From: an uncultured Ruminococcus sp. | GTDB taxonomy: Bacteria; Bacillota; Clostridia; Oscillospirales; Acutalibacteraceae | Assembly: GCA_902765855.1 (NCBI GenBank) | Contig: CACXBF010000001.1 | Location: 315,117-379,116, forward strand | Reading direction: 5' to 3' | Length of the DNA: 64,000 bases | Part shown: positions 1-7,232 of the stretch, piece after piece | Layout: each line of letters begins with the position of its first letter | Numbering within the stretch: position 1 is the first letter of the stretch | Translations under genes and position numbers: made by a program | Notes under the pieces: generated by a model | What the model was told of the DNA's origin: nothing | What the model saw: only the letters and a program-made list of their open reading frames with translations | Database searches by the model: none

Positions 1-70
1 GAAACCATCTGCACAGTGGGAAATTATGGTTCTCGTTACCGAAGATGGTGCGGAGGTTCTCTGTTACTAA
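1..70 (+). CDS. C-terminal end of a gene cut by the window edge (possibly M24 peptidase)
   Basis: Reading from base 2, an open frame runs to a TAA at 68-70 and gives a 22-residue tail containing WEIMVLVTEDGAEVL. A tail of the form 'LVTEDG-x-E-x-L' is common at the C-terminus of M24 (Xaa-Pro aminopeptidase-like) peptidases, which is the only clue to function. An intrinsic terminator follows directly, which supports this being a real 3' end. Too little is present to be sure of the family. Confidence 0.4.
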   Translation, partial: KPSAQWEIMVLVTEDGAEVLCY

Positions 71-84
71 TTTTTAGATATTTT

Positions 85-118
85 AAAGCGTTGGCAAGGA
101 ATTTTGTCAACGCTTTTT
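85..118. terminator. Intrinsic terminator between converging genes
   Basis: A 9-bp perfect stem (85-93 with 108-116, AAAGCGTTG/CAACGCTTT) is followed by a T run on the plus strand. A's precede it, so it can also serve the minus-strand flippase gene whose stop codon lies at 120-122. Confidence 0.75.
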
Positions 119-119
119 G

Positions 120-1631
120 TTAATCTATTCTTAACTTTTGTACTGAAAATTTCTTATCATTTCGCCTTGTTATGTATAATAATAAAATATATCCAATGCA
201 CGAAAGTAAAATTTTTAGGATTAAGCCTAATATGCTGTCTTGCTTGAACGGTAACATTATAATCAATATACAAGGTAAGGCAACACAAAGCAAAGGACGA
301 ATTATCCACTCAAATATTTTAAGTCTTAATTGCACAACTTTAAGAAATCTCCAGATACTAAGGCTTGTATTAAGTAATTCGCTGACAAATATCACGATGA
401 TAAAACCTTTAATTCCCATAATCGGTAGTAGGAAATATGTCAATATAACTCTTATTACAGAATCTATGAAATTAAATATTAAATAGCTTACTTGCTCATT
501 AAGTCCTTTTAGTATGCCGTCAACAACACTGTCGAGATACATAAGCGGGATTACAGGTGCAAGAATTGCTATATATATGCCTACATCGCTTGAATGATAA
601 ATTACTGTTCCTAATTCATTTGATAAAAATATCATTATTGCCATAACCGGAATGGAATATAAAAGTCCGATTCTGAAAAGCCGTTCGGATATTCGTCTGA
701 CGGAGTTTTCTTTATTTTGTGCCTTAGCTTGGGATATTTCTGGAATAATCAGCGTTGAAAGTGGCATTATAAAAATCGCTGGGAAAGTTATTATCGGCAT
801 AACCATTCCGCTTATTGTTCCATAGGTTGAAAGTGCATTTGTGTAGTTTGAGCCGTTCTTGCGAAGTCCTGTAGGGATAAGCGAATTTTCGATAGCTGAT
901 AATCCCGAACGCAGACAAGAACTTCCTGTAACGGGTAGGGCTATTGAGGTGAATGTGCTTATAAAATGTGGAACTCTTTTCGGTTTACCTTTGATTTTTG
1001 AAACGCTTATTCTGTAAAGTAAGTAGGAATATATGCACGAAATTACTTCTGCACCTGTTGTACCGATTACGATTGAACAGCAGGCGTATTCAAGTCCCAT
1101 AGGGGCAAGCTTTCCGACAAGAATTGCGAAAACGGCTATTTCTGCAATCTGTTCTAAAATCTGTTCAAAGGATGTTGTTATTACACTTCTTCTTGCAAGA
1201 AAGTATCCCCTTAAACAAGCTGAAACAGCCATAAATGGCAAACTTGGCGCAAGAATTTTAATTGATAAAACCGTTCTTGAATCGCCTAAAAAAACACTTC
1301 CAAGCTCATTAGAAAATGCAAACATCATAATTCCAAATGCCGTACTTATGCCTACTGAAATTATCAGACAAAGAGTTACACAGCGTTTGGCAATACCGTT
1401 TTCACCTCTTGCAAGATAATCTGTTACTAACCTTGTTACAAACAGGCTTATTCCTGCGGTTGTTACCGAGGCAAAGAACATATAAACTGTTAAAATAAGC
1501 TGATAAAGTCCGATTCCCTCTGCACCTATTGTATTTGACATATATACACGAAATGCAAGTCCCATACTTCTTATTATTAAGGCTGTTGCTACAAGAAGTA
1601 TTGAATTTACGAGAAATTTTTTCTTATTCAT
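120..1631 (-). CDS. SpoVB-like polysaccharide/lipid flippase (MOP superfamily)
   Basis: This 503-residue integral membrane protein has about 14 hydrophobic segments and no soluble domain. It matches the polysaccharide-transport/SpoVB branch of the MOP flippases (MATE/MurJ fold) in length and in the N-terminal pattern of a first helix followed by GLAFRVYMSNTIGAEGIGLYQ, which is typical of stage V sporulation protein B relatives. Such proteins move undecaprenyl-linked glycans or lipid II across the membrane for cell-wall or spore-cortex synthesis. Start: ATG with GAAAGGCGG upstream. It is a single-gene unit separated by about 450 bp from the operon behind it. The exact substrate cannot be told from sequence. 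Confidence 0.85.
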   Translation of the reverse strand: MNKKKFLVNSILLVATALIIRSMGLAFRVYMSNTIGAEGIGLYQLILTVYMFFASVTTAGISLFVTRLVTDYLARGENGIAKRCVTLCLIISVGISTAFGIMMFAFSNELGSVFLGDSRTVLSIKILAPSLPFMAVSACLRGYFLARRSVITTSFEQILEQIAEIAVFAILVGKLAPMGLEYACCSIVIGTTGAEVISCIYSYLLYRISVSKIKGKPKRVPHFISTFTSIALPVTGSSCLRSGLSAIENSLIPTGLRKNGSNYTNALSTYGTISGMVMPIITFPAIFIMPLSTLIIPEISQAKAQNKENSVRRISERLFRIGLLYSIPVMAIMIFLSNELGTVIYHSSDVGIYIAILAPVIPLMYLDSVVDGILKGLNEQVSYLIFNFIDSVIRVILTYFLLPIMGIKGFIIVIFVSELLNTSLSIWRFLKVVQLRLKIFEWIIRPLLCVALPCILIIMLPFKQDSILGLILKILLSCIGYILLLYITRRNDKKFSVQKLRID

Positions 1632-2034
1632 ATCAGTCCGCCTTTCGCAAAAGCTATGATATACATTTATATGCGGACAAGATTGAATTTAAGAATAATT
1701 AAATCGTAAAAATAGGATAATACAAGCTTATATATTTTTAGTGAGCTTTTAATTGGCAACGCTCTTATGCACCTACTTTTAGTAACTAATTTACTGCAAA
1801 TACAATTAAAAGCTTTAAATTATATAACACTTAATGTGTATCTTATATATTTATTATAAGTGGATAATTCTAATTTGTCAAGCGCTTTAACACAATTTGT
1901 GTAAATGATAGAGGGCTATATAGGTAGCAAAGACTTTTATAAATTATACAATATAAGCTTTATTTTTATAGGATGTTTTAAAATTGGACTTTGAACTACA
2001 AACCTTTCATTTTTTAGGAAAAATTATCAGCTAA
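1632..2034. other. Non-coding AT-rich spacer with a 12-bp inverted repeat
   Basis: No convincing gene is seen here. The only clear structure is a perfect 12-bp inverted repeat, AGCTTTTAATTG at 1744-1755 and its complement at 1803-1814. The 47-nt interval contains a smaller hairpin (AGTAA...TTACT). It lies about 110 bp upstream of the flippase start and could be a leader structure, a small RNA or a degenerate mobile element. No T run follows the stem on either strand. Confidence 0.4.
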
Positions 2035-2064
2035 AAAGGGAACGAAAATATTTTCGTTCCCTTT
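2035..2064 (-). terminator. Terminator of the aromatic operon
   Basis: A 30-nt perfect palindrome (AAAGGGAACGAAAAT and its complement) lies just after the sirtuin stop and runs into a T run on the minus strand. Confidence 0.85.
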
Positions 2065-2078
2065 AAATTTACAATAAA

Positions 2079-2792
2079 TTATTCAATAACATTACTTAAA
2101 ACCTTACCTATAGAGTCGTGTATGACTATATCAGCCTTACTGTCAACAGGTGTTTCGGATTTATTTATAAGCACAAGATATTTTCCATTGAAATACTGAA
2201 TTAAACCAGCCGCAGGATAAACATTAAGCGAAGTTCCACCAATAATAAGCATATCACAATTAGCAATAAGCCTTACAGATTCATTTATGGTGCGTTCATC
2301 AAGACCTTCTTCATATAAAACAACATCGGGCTTAATTATACCGCCACAAGTACAGTGTGGAACACCGGTGCTTTCGGCGATATATTCTGCTGAGTAGAAC
2401 TTATGGCATTTCATACAGTAGTTTCTTAAAACAGAACCATGAAGTTCAAATACATTTTTAGAGCCTGCCGCTTGATGAAGTCCGTCTATATTTTGTGTAA
2501 CTATGCCTTTTAGCTTGCCTTCTTTTTCAAGTTTCGTAAGGGCAAGGTGAGCTTTATTCGGTTTGACATCAAGACAGAGCATTTTTTCTCTATAAAAATC
2601 ATAGAAATCCTTAGTATTACGCATAAAGAAAGTATGGCTTAGAATTGTTTCGGGAGGAAATTTATATTTTTGATTATAAAGACCGTCAACACTTCTGAAA
2701 TCGGGAATACCGCTCTCGGTAGAAACTCCGGCTCCACCAAAGAAAACTATACTTTTGCTTTCGTCTATGGCTTTTTTCAATTCATCATACAT
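2079..2792 (-). CDS. cobB: SIR2-family NAD-dependent protein deacylase (sirtuin)
   Basis: The 237-residue protein carries the full sirtuin signature. GAGVSTESGIPDFRS (about residues 20-34) binds NAD, TQNIDGLH lies near 99, HGS near 118 holds the catalytic histidine, and CMKC with CTCGG (about 126-150) are the zinc-ligand pairs. GGTSLNVYPA forms the second nucleotide-binding loop. Bacterial sirtuins remove acetyl or other acyl groups from lysines using NAD, for example on acyl-CoA synthetases and metabolic enzymes. It is the last gene of the aromatic operon, 27 nt after the SGNH hydrolase, followed by a strong terminator. Start: ATG with AAGGGGCGA upstream. Its link to aromatic amino-acid synthesis is not obvious. 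Confidence 0.93.
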   Translation of the reverse strand: MYDELKKAIDESKSIVFFGGAGVSTESGIPDFRSVDGLYNQKYKFPPETILSHTFFMRNTKDFYDFYREKMLCLDVKPNKAHLALTKLEKEGKLKGIVTQNIDGLHQAAGSKNVFELHGSVLRNYCMKCHKFYSAEYIAESTGVPHCTCGGIIKPDVVLYEEGLDERTINESVRLIANCDMLIIGGTSLNVYPAAGLIQYFNGKYLVLINKSETPVDSKADIVIHDSIGKVLSNVIE

Positions 2793-2819
2793 TTGATTCG
2801 CCCCTTAGTTTTAAGAACT

Positions 2820-3446
2820 TTATTTGAAAATTTTTCGGATTTCTTTTTCAATAGCTGTGGCAAGTTTTTTGTGTTCGGCTGCGGTCATATGTTCGCAGTC
2901 TACCTCAGAGGCTACGGCGTAATTTTCCGCCGCAAGAAAATAACAATTCTTTTTCTTTGCGAGATTTTCAAATTTTGTTGCAAGCGAGTGTGATGTTTTT
3001 ACAGATTGTGCATTATATGTTGAATTTATTGAAAGAATGTTCTCTCTAAGCAGTATTGGGGAGATAAGTAATATCTGCAAAGAATTTGGATTTCCACAGG
3101 AAGAAATAGCTTTATCAATAAGCTTTCCGCAGTTTGCTGTGATTTTTTCTGCAGTCATTTTGTAAAAATATTTGAGGTCATTTGTGCCAAGCATAATTAT
3201 GAGTAAATCTATCGGAGAATTACTGCGAATAGAATTTTCTATGCTTTTTAGTCCGTTTCTGCCCGAAAACATAGGGTCATCAAGTGCAACTGTTCTTCCA
3301 CACACGCCGTCCTCGATTATTTTAAAATCATTTCCGAGCGATTTTGAAAGTAAGCCTGTCCAGCGAATGTTTTCGTTGAATTGCCCTGAACGGTCCGGCT
3401 TGTAGCCGTAAGTATTTGAATCTCCAAAGCAAAGTATATGCTTCAT
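2820..3446 (-). CDS. SGNH/GDSL-type hydrolase
   Basis: This 208-residue protein has the SGNH hydrolase blocks: GDSNTYGY at residues 7-14 (block I, catalytic Ser), GTNDLKYF near 87 (block III) and DCEHMTAAEH near 187 (block V, Asp-x-x-His). It resembles small cytoplasmic arylesterases or acyl hydrolases of the TesA/rhamnogalacturonan acetylesterase superfamily. No signal peptide is seen. Its ATG shares one base with the TGA stop of tyrA (TGATG), so it is translationally coupled. The substrate is unknown. A deacylase here and a deacetylase next to it may be coincidence. Confidence 0.82.
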   Translation of the reverse strand: MKHILCFGDSNTYGYKPDRSGQFNENIRWTGLLSKSLGNDFKIIEDGVCGRTVALDDPMFSGRNGLKSIENSIRSNSPIDLLIIMLGTNDLKYFYKMTAEKITANCGKLIDKAISSCGNPNSLQILLISPILLRENILSINSTYNAQSVKTSHSLATKFENLAKKKNCYFLAAENYAVASEVDCEHMTAAEHKKLATAIEKEIRKIFK

Positions 3447-4276
3447 CAGCCGTCAGTCCTCTCTTTTATATCTCTTGCTTTTGAGAGAAGTTCTGCAACT
3501 GCATCATTATTACCCTCTGCAACAGCGTTTCTTATGCTTGTTATATTTTCAATAAATTCATCAAGTTCACTTACAAGAGAATTTTTGTTTTCGGAGAAAA
3601 GCTCTGTCCAAAGTGGAACATTTATTCTTGCTACTCTTGATACATCACGATAGCTTCCCGCGGAAAAACCTTTATGATTTGTACAGCTTTCATTCAAAAC
3701 GTAAGCACAGGCAATAACATGAGGAAGCTGTGAAGTATAAGCTATCATTCGGTCGTGTTCTTCAGGTGTGGCAATCTTTATGATTCCAAAGCCGATTTTT
3801 TTCATAAGTGCGGAAACGAAGGTTATGTCCTTTTCATCAGCACCGCAAGGCACTATTATGTAGCTGGCATTTTGGAACAAATCAGCGTCAGAGGAGGCAA
3901 AGCCGTTTGTTTCCTTGCCTGCCATAGGGTGACCACCGATAAATTTAAAGCCGTATTCTTTTGAAAGCTGAACAAGTTCGGGGCATATCTGACCTTTAAT
4001 TCCTGATGTATCGGTGACTATACAGGATTTCGGGATAATATCGGCATTATCACGCACGAACTTTACAGCAGCTTCTGGGAAAGTTCCGAGTATAATCATA
4101 TCAGCAGCTTTGATGGATTCTCTTGTGCCAATTTCGTGTATTGCACCGCAGGCAAGAGCATCTTGCAGAGGTTTTTCGCTTCGATTTATGCCGATTATAT
4201 GGTGGTCAGTGTATTTTGCCAAAGCCTTAGCAAAAGAACCGCCTATTATTCCAAGTCCTGATATGATGATATTCAT
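3446..4276 (-). CDS. tyrA: Prephenate dehydrogenase
   Basis: The 276-residue enzyme starts with a Rossmann NAD(P)-binding loop (GLGIIGGSFAKAL, residues 7-19). It carries GGHPMAGKE near 114, the TyrA substrate-site motif with the catalytic His, and SQLPHVIACAY near 183. It oxidatively decarboxylates prephenate to 4-hydroxyphenylpyruvate, the last committed step to tyrosine. There is no fused chorismate mutase and no C-terminal ACT domain, so feedback control probably rests on AroF and on the operon attenuator. Start: ATG with GGAGTGA upstream. It lies in one operon with aroF. Confidence 0.93.
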   Translation of the reverse strand: MNIIISGLGIIGGSFAKALAKYTDHHIIGINRSEKPLQDALACGAIHEIGTRESIKAADMIILGTFPEAAVKFVRDNADIIPKSCIVTDTSGIKGQICPELVQLSKEYGFKFIGGHPMAGKETNGFASSDADLFQNASYIIVPCGADEKDITFVSALMKKIGFGIIKIATPEEHDRMIAYTSQLPHVIACAYVLNESCTNHKGFSAGSYRDVSRVARINVPLWTELFSENKNSLVSELDEFIENITSIRNAVAEGNNDAVAELLSKARDIKERTDG

Positions 4277-4300
4277 AAGATAGTCACTCCAAATAAAGAT

Positions 4301-4774
4301 TTATTTTTGATAAAATACAAGCGTTAGTTTATCGTTTATTATCTTAGTTTTTCCTGTAGTTCGATAACCCATCTTTTCATATAAATGGCAGTTTCCCTTT
4401 TCCTGTATAATTGTGTCAAGTTCCCAATTTTTACTGCCATGGATTTTCTCGGCAAGTATAATTGCTTTTTGAGCAATACCCATATTGCGAAATTTAGGTA
4501 ATATAAATATAGGACTTATTCTCTTTCGGTTATTATTTCCTGAATCAACCACACGCACTGCACCAACAGTTTGTTTATCAAGCTGTATCATATAAAAGTA
4601 TGTTTCCGGCTGTTTTAATCTGAATATTGTCTTTTCAAGCGGTTCTGCCGTAGGACTTGTTTCAAAATCCTGATATTTTTCAAAAAGCTTTGCAAAGGCT
4701 TCTTTTTGCATATGCCAGATTTTTGGGGCATCGGCAAGTGAAGCTCTTACTAAGCATATATCAGAATTATTCAA
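4301..4774 (-). CDS. GNAT-family N-acetyltransferase
   Basis: This 157-residue GNAT-fold protein shows FILPKFRNMGIAQKAI (about 93-108) as the acetyl-CoA pyrophosphate loop (motif A), then LDTIIQEKGNCHLYEKMGY as motif B. The acceptor cannot be predicted. The start is TTG (4774-4772), overlapping the end of aroF, with GAGG 9 nt upstream inside aroF. Translation is therefore coupled to aroF. It is the middle gene of the aromatic operon. Confidence 0.8.
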   Translation of the reverse strand: MNNSDICLVRASLADAPKIWHMQKEAFAKLFEKYQDFETSPTAEPLEKTIFRLKQPETYFYMIQLDKQTVGAVRVVDSGNNNRKRISPIFILPKFRNMGIAQKAIILAEKIHGSKNWELDTIIQEKGNCHLYEKMGYRTTGKTKIINDKLTLVFYQK

Positions 4775-5792
4775 TAGTCATAGCCTCATCATAAGCTTTT
4801 TTCATAGCGAATACACGCTTTGCGACTAAATCGAACTGCTCAGGTGTAAGTGATTGAGCGCCATCAGAAAGTGCGTGAGGTGGGTCATTGTGTACTTCAA
4901 TCATCAAGCCGTCTGCTCCTGCTGCAACTGCTGCCATAGCAAGTGGTTCTACGAGCCAAGATTTTCCTGAAGCGTGGCTTGGGTCAACGATAATAGGAAG
5001 ATGTGTAAGCTTTCTCAAGACAGGAACAGCGGAAATATCAAGTGTGTTTCTTGTTGCGTTTTCATATGTGCGGATACCTCTTTCGCAGAGAATAACCTTA
5101 TCGTTGCCGCCTGCCATAATATACTCGGCACTCATAAGAAATTCCTCGATTGTTGCCGCAAGTCCTCTTTTGAGAAGTATAGGCTTATCAATTTTGCCAA
5201 GTTCTTTGAGAAGCTCAAAATTCTGCATATTTCTCGCACCGACTTGAATTATATCGACATTCTCAAACATATCAATATGAGAAACTCGCATAATCTCTGT
5301 TACAATCGGTAGGCCTGTTACTCGTCTTGCCTCTTTGAGGAGGTCAAGTCCCTCTGCCTTTAAGCCCTGGAAAGCATATGGAGAGGTTCTCGGCTTGAAT
5401 GCTCCGCCACGCAGGAAAGTTGCACCTGATTTCTTGACCTTTTCTGCGATACCGTTGAGTTGTTCTTCGCTCTCAACAGAGCAAGGACCTGCCATAATAC
5501 AAAGGCTGCCATCACCGATTTTTTGTCCTCCGTCGAATGAAATTACTGTATTATCCGGGTGGAATTTTCTATTGGCTTTTTTATATGGCTCCTGGACACG
5601 CTTTACATTTTCGACTATATCTTGCGCGGAAATGTAGTCGATGTCAATTTTGGTTGTGTCGCCAATTAAGCCGAGAACGGTGGATTCGACACCTGTCCAT
5701 TCATTAACCTTAACGCCGTATTCCTGCTCAAGCTTATTTTTGAACAGAAGGGAATCTTCCTTTGTAGCTGTGCTTTTAAGTACTATAATCAT
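4767..5792 (-). CDS. aroF: 3-deoxy-7-phosphoheptulonate (DAHP) synthase, AroF/type I-beta
   Basis: The enzyme condenses phosphoenolpyruvate and erythrose 4-phosphate, the first step of the shikimate pathway. Residues 1-70 form the ferredoxin-like regulatory domain known from the Tyr/Phe-inhibited Thermotoga-type enzymes. The barrel follows, with AGPCSVES near 100, GGAFKPRTSPYAFQG near 128, KRGL near 205, and DPSHASGK near 270. Length is 341 residues from the chosen ATG at 5792-5790, which has AGGAAAG 6 nt upstream. An in-frame TTG 18 nt earlier would overlap that ribosome binding site and is less likely. As first enzyme it is the natural target of the Tyr/Phe-rich leader upstream. Confidence 0.95.
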   Translation of the reverse strand: MIIVLKSTATKEDSLLFKNKLEQEYGVKVNEWTGVESTVLGLIGDTTKIDIDYISAQDIVENVKRVQEPYKKANRKFHPDNTVISFDGGQKIGDGSLCIMAGPCSVESEEQLNGIAEKVKKSGATFLRGGAFKPRTSPYAFQGLKAEGLDLLKEARRVTGLPIVTEIMRVSHIDMFENVDIIQVGARNMQNFELLKELGKIDKPILLKRGLAATIEEFLMSAEYIMAGGNDKVILCERGIRTYENATRNTLDISAVPVLRKLTHLPIIVDPSHASGKSWLVEPLAMAAVAAGADGLMIEVHNDPPHALSDGAQSLTPEQFDLVAKRVFAMKKAYDEAMTIE

Positions 5793-5814
5793 TATAATCT
5801 TTCCTTTCAAAAAT

Positions 5815-6777
5815 TCAATTTATATTTTTTGATTTAAGAATGTTTTCTTCATTTTTAATTACATTTGGCTTGAAAATTATATTATCTCTGTCTTTCAAGA
5901 ATTGCTCAAAAGCTATTTTTAAGCCGTCTGTGAATGGGGTTTCCTGTGAATAAATCTCGTTAATCTTGCTTACATCAAGAACATTATCGTAATCAAAGAA
6001 CGGGAAGAAATCACGAGCTGAATAAGAATCCGACTTATAATCAAAGCAAACTGTTTTCGCCTTCCTGCCTATTGAATCTGCACAGGATTGTATCCATTCG
6101 TTTACAGTTACAGGCTTTTTGTTACCTACATTAAAAATATTTGTGCCATGTAAGTCAGATTCGATAAGCGTTTTGATTATATTTGCAAGGTCGCCTGAAT
6201 AGATAAACTGTAATTTAGTTTCTCCATTATTTGGGACAATAATCGGTTTATCTTTTAGAAGATGTTCAAAGATAAATGATTCTCGCTGTGCATAATTGTT
6301 TTCGCCGTAAACATACGGTGGTCTTAATATAAACAGATTTGTGCCGACTTTATCAAAGTTTTTTATCAGATAAATTTCGGCTTCAATTTTATTTGTGCCG
6401 TAGTCTTTCCAATATTTATTTTCCGCAAGGGAATCATTCTCACTGAAAGGAATATTCAAATGCTCAACATCGTAAACCGCACTTGAGCTTATAAATACAA
6501 ATGATTTTATGCTTTCAAGGCTAAGGCTTTCACAAAGAATTTTGCTTTGTTCTGCATTTGTACCGCTGACATCAATTACAAAGTCGAAATGTTTTTCTGA
6601 GAGAGCGATTTTCATAGCTTTGGAATCGTTTCTGTCGCAGATTATCGTTTCGACATTTTCACTTTTGGGTTTTGTACCACGATTAAGAACAGTTACTGAA
6701 TATTCTTTTGAGAGAATATCTGCAATTTTCTTTCCGATGAAATAACTTCCACCCATAAGTAAAACTCTTTTATTCAT
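5815..6777 (-). CDS. NAD-dependent epimerase/dehydratase (extended SDR), first gene of the aromatic operon
   Basis: This 320-residue protein opens with the Rossmann loop GGSYFIGKKIADIL (about 9-22). It has SSSAVYDVEH and a YGENNYAQR-type region, as in extended short-chain dehydrogenases acting on nucleotide sugars. The N-terminus 'VLLMGGSYFIGKKIA...VLNRG' also resembles the CSP41-like branch, whose members have lost typical epimerase activity, so the reaction is uncertain. Start: ATG 6777-6775 with AAGGAAA 6 nt upstream. A longer in-frame extension lacks a ribosome binding site and would run into the attenuator. The gene lies 22 nt upstream of aroF and directly behind the attenuator terminator. 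Confidence 0.85.
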   Translation of the reverse strand: MNKRVLLMGGSYFIGKKIADILSKEYSVTVLNRGTKPKSENVETIICDRNDSKAMKIALSEKHFDFVIDVSGTNAEQSKILCESLSLESIKSFVFISSSAVYDVEHLNIPFSENDSLAENKYWKDYGTNKIEAEIYLIKNFDKVGTNLFILRPPYVYGENNYAQRESFIFEHLLKDKPIIVPNNGETKLQFIYSGDLANIIKTLIESDLHGTNIFNVGNKKPVTVNEWIQSCADSIGRKAKTVCFDYKSDSYSARDFFPFFDYDNVLDVSKINEIYSQETPFTDGLKIAFEQFLKDRDNIIFKPNVIKNEENILKSKNIN

Positions 6778-6850
6778 AGGAACTTTCCTTTCATAAATAT
6801 TTTGGCGAATTTTGTTTTTTAGTATAAGCCGGCAATAATACTTCAAAAAC

Positions 6851-6881
6851 AAAAAGGACAAAGCCCGAAAGAGCTTTGTCC
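6851..6881 (-). terminator. Attenuator terminator of the aromatic operon
   Basis: A 9-bp perfect stem (minus strand GGACAAAGC at 6881-6873 with GCTTTGTCC at 6864-6856) is followed by TTTTTG and more T's. It lies between the leader peptide stop (6914) and the first structural gene (6777). Its 5' arm and loop can instead pair with 6926-6941 (GACAA with TTGTC, CTTTCGG with CCGAAAAG), giving a mutually exclusive antiterminator. Confidence 0.88.
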
Positions 6882-6913
6882 TGAAAATTCACCTTATTGA
6901 GAAAACATAGAGT

Positions 6914-7018
6914 TTAAGGCTTTTCGACAACACTTTTCGGCACAGCAAAATAAACCGTATTAAAATAACGGTGATAATAATAGCTGTTAAATCGCATTGT
7001 GTAAGCCGAGAATGTCAT
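6914..7018 (-). CDS. Tyr/Phe-rich leader peptide (34 residues) of the aromatic attenuator
   Basis: This small gene starts at ATG 7018-7016 with a strong AGGAGGA 9 nt upstream and stops at TAA 6916-6914. The product has 6 Tyr and 4 Phe among 34 residues, concentrated in SYYYHRYFNTVYF (residues 12-24). The Tyr cluster lies just upstream of the antiterminator 5' arm (6926-6941). A ribosome stalled for charged tRNA-Tyr or tRNA-Phe would leave that arm free to pair. A ribosome reaching the stop would cover it and let the terminator form. This is the classic trp/phe-type attenuator design. It regulates the epimerase-aroF-GNAT-tyrA operon behind it. The peptide itself needs no function. Confidence 0.88.
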   Translation of the reverse strand: MTFSAYTMRFNSYYYHRYFNTVYFAVPKSVVEKP

Positions 7019-7050
7019 TCAGACTTTCCTCCTTTTTCCTCTATGGATTA

Positions 7051-7079
7051 ACAATAACATATTTATTTTTTGTTGTCAA
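7051..7079 (-). promoter_or_regulatory. Sigma-A-type promoter of the aromatic operon
   Basis: On the minus strand TTGACA (7079-7074) is followed after 17 nt by TATTGT (7056-7051). This places the transcript start about 12 nt before the leader ribosome binding site, so the leader peptide lies at the very 5' end of the mRNA as an attenuator needs. Confidence 0.8.
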
Positions 7080-7171
7080 GGTGAAATTTTATTATTTATT
7101 ACAAAGTGAAATAGCTATTTTAAAATGACAAAATTCATCTTTTTATGAAAATGAATATACTTTTACTTTTG

Positions 7172-7200
7172 TTGACGGTTCAAAAATGGTATGATATAAT
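7172..7200 (+). promoter_or_regulatory. Sigma-A-type promoter of the DUF6270-like gene
   Basis: TTGACG (7172-7177), 17-nt spacer, TATAAT (7195-7200), about 33 nt before the start codon. It diverges from the attenuator promoter. Confidence 0.85.
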
Positions 7201-7232
7201 ATTTGTGAAATGTTATACAGGAGGATTTATTT

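Noticed and set aside
6778-7060. T-box or protein-type attenuator for the aromatic operon
   Set aside because: No T-box sequence (GGGTGGnACC) or trinucleotide-repeat binding site is visible. The Tyr/Phe leader peptide accounts for the structure.
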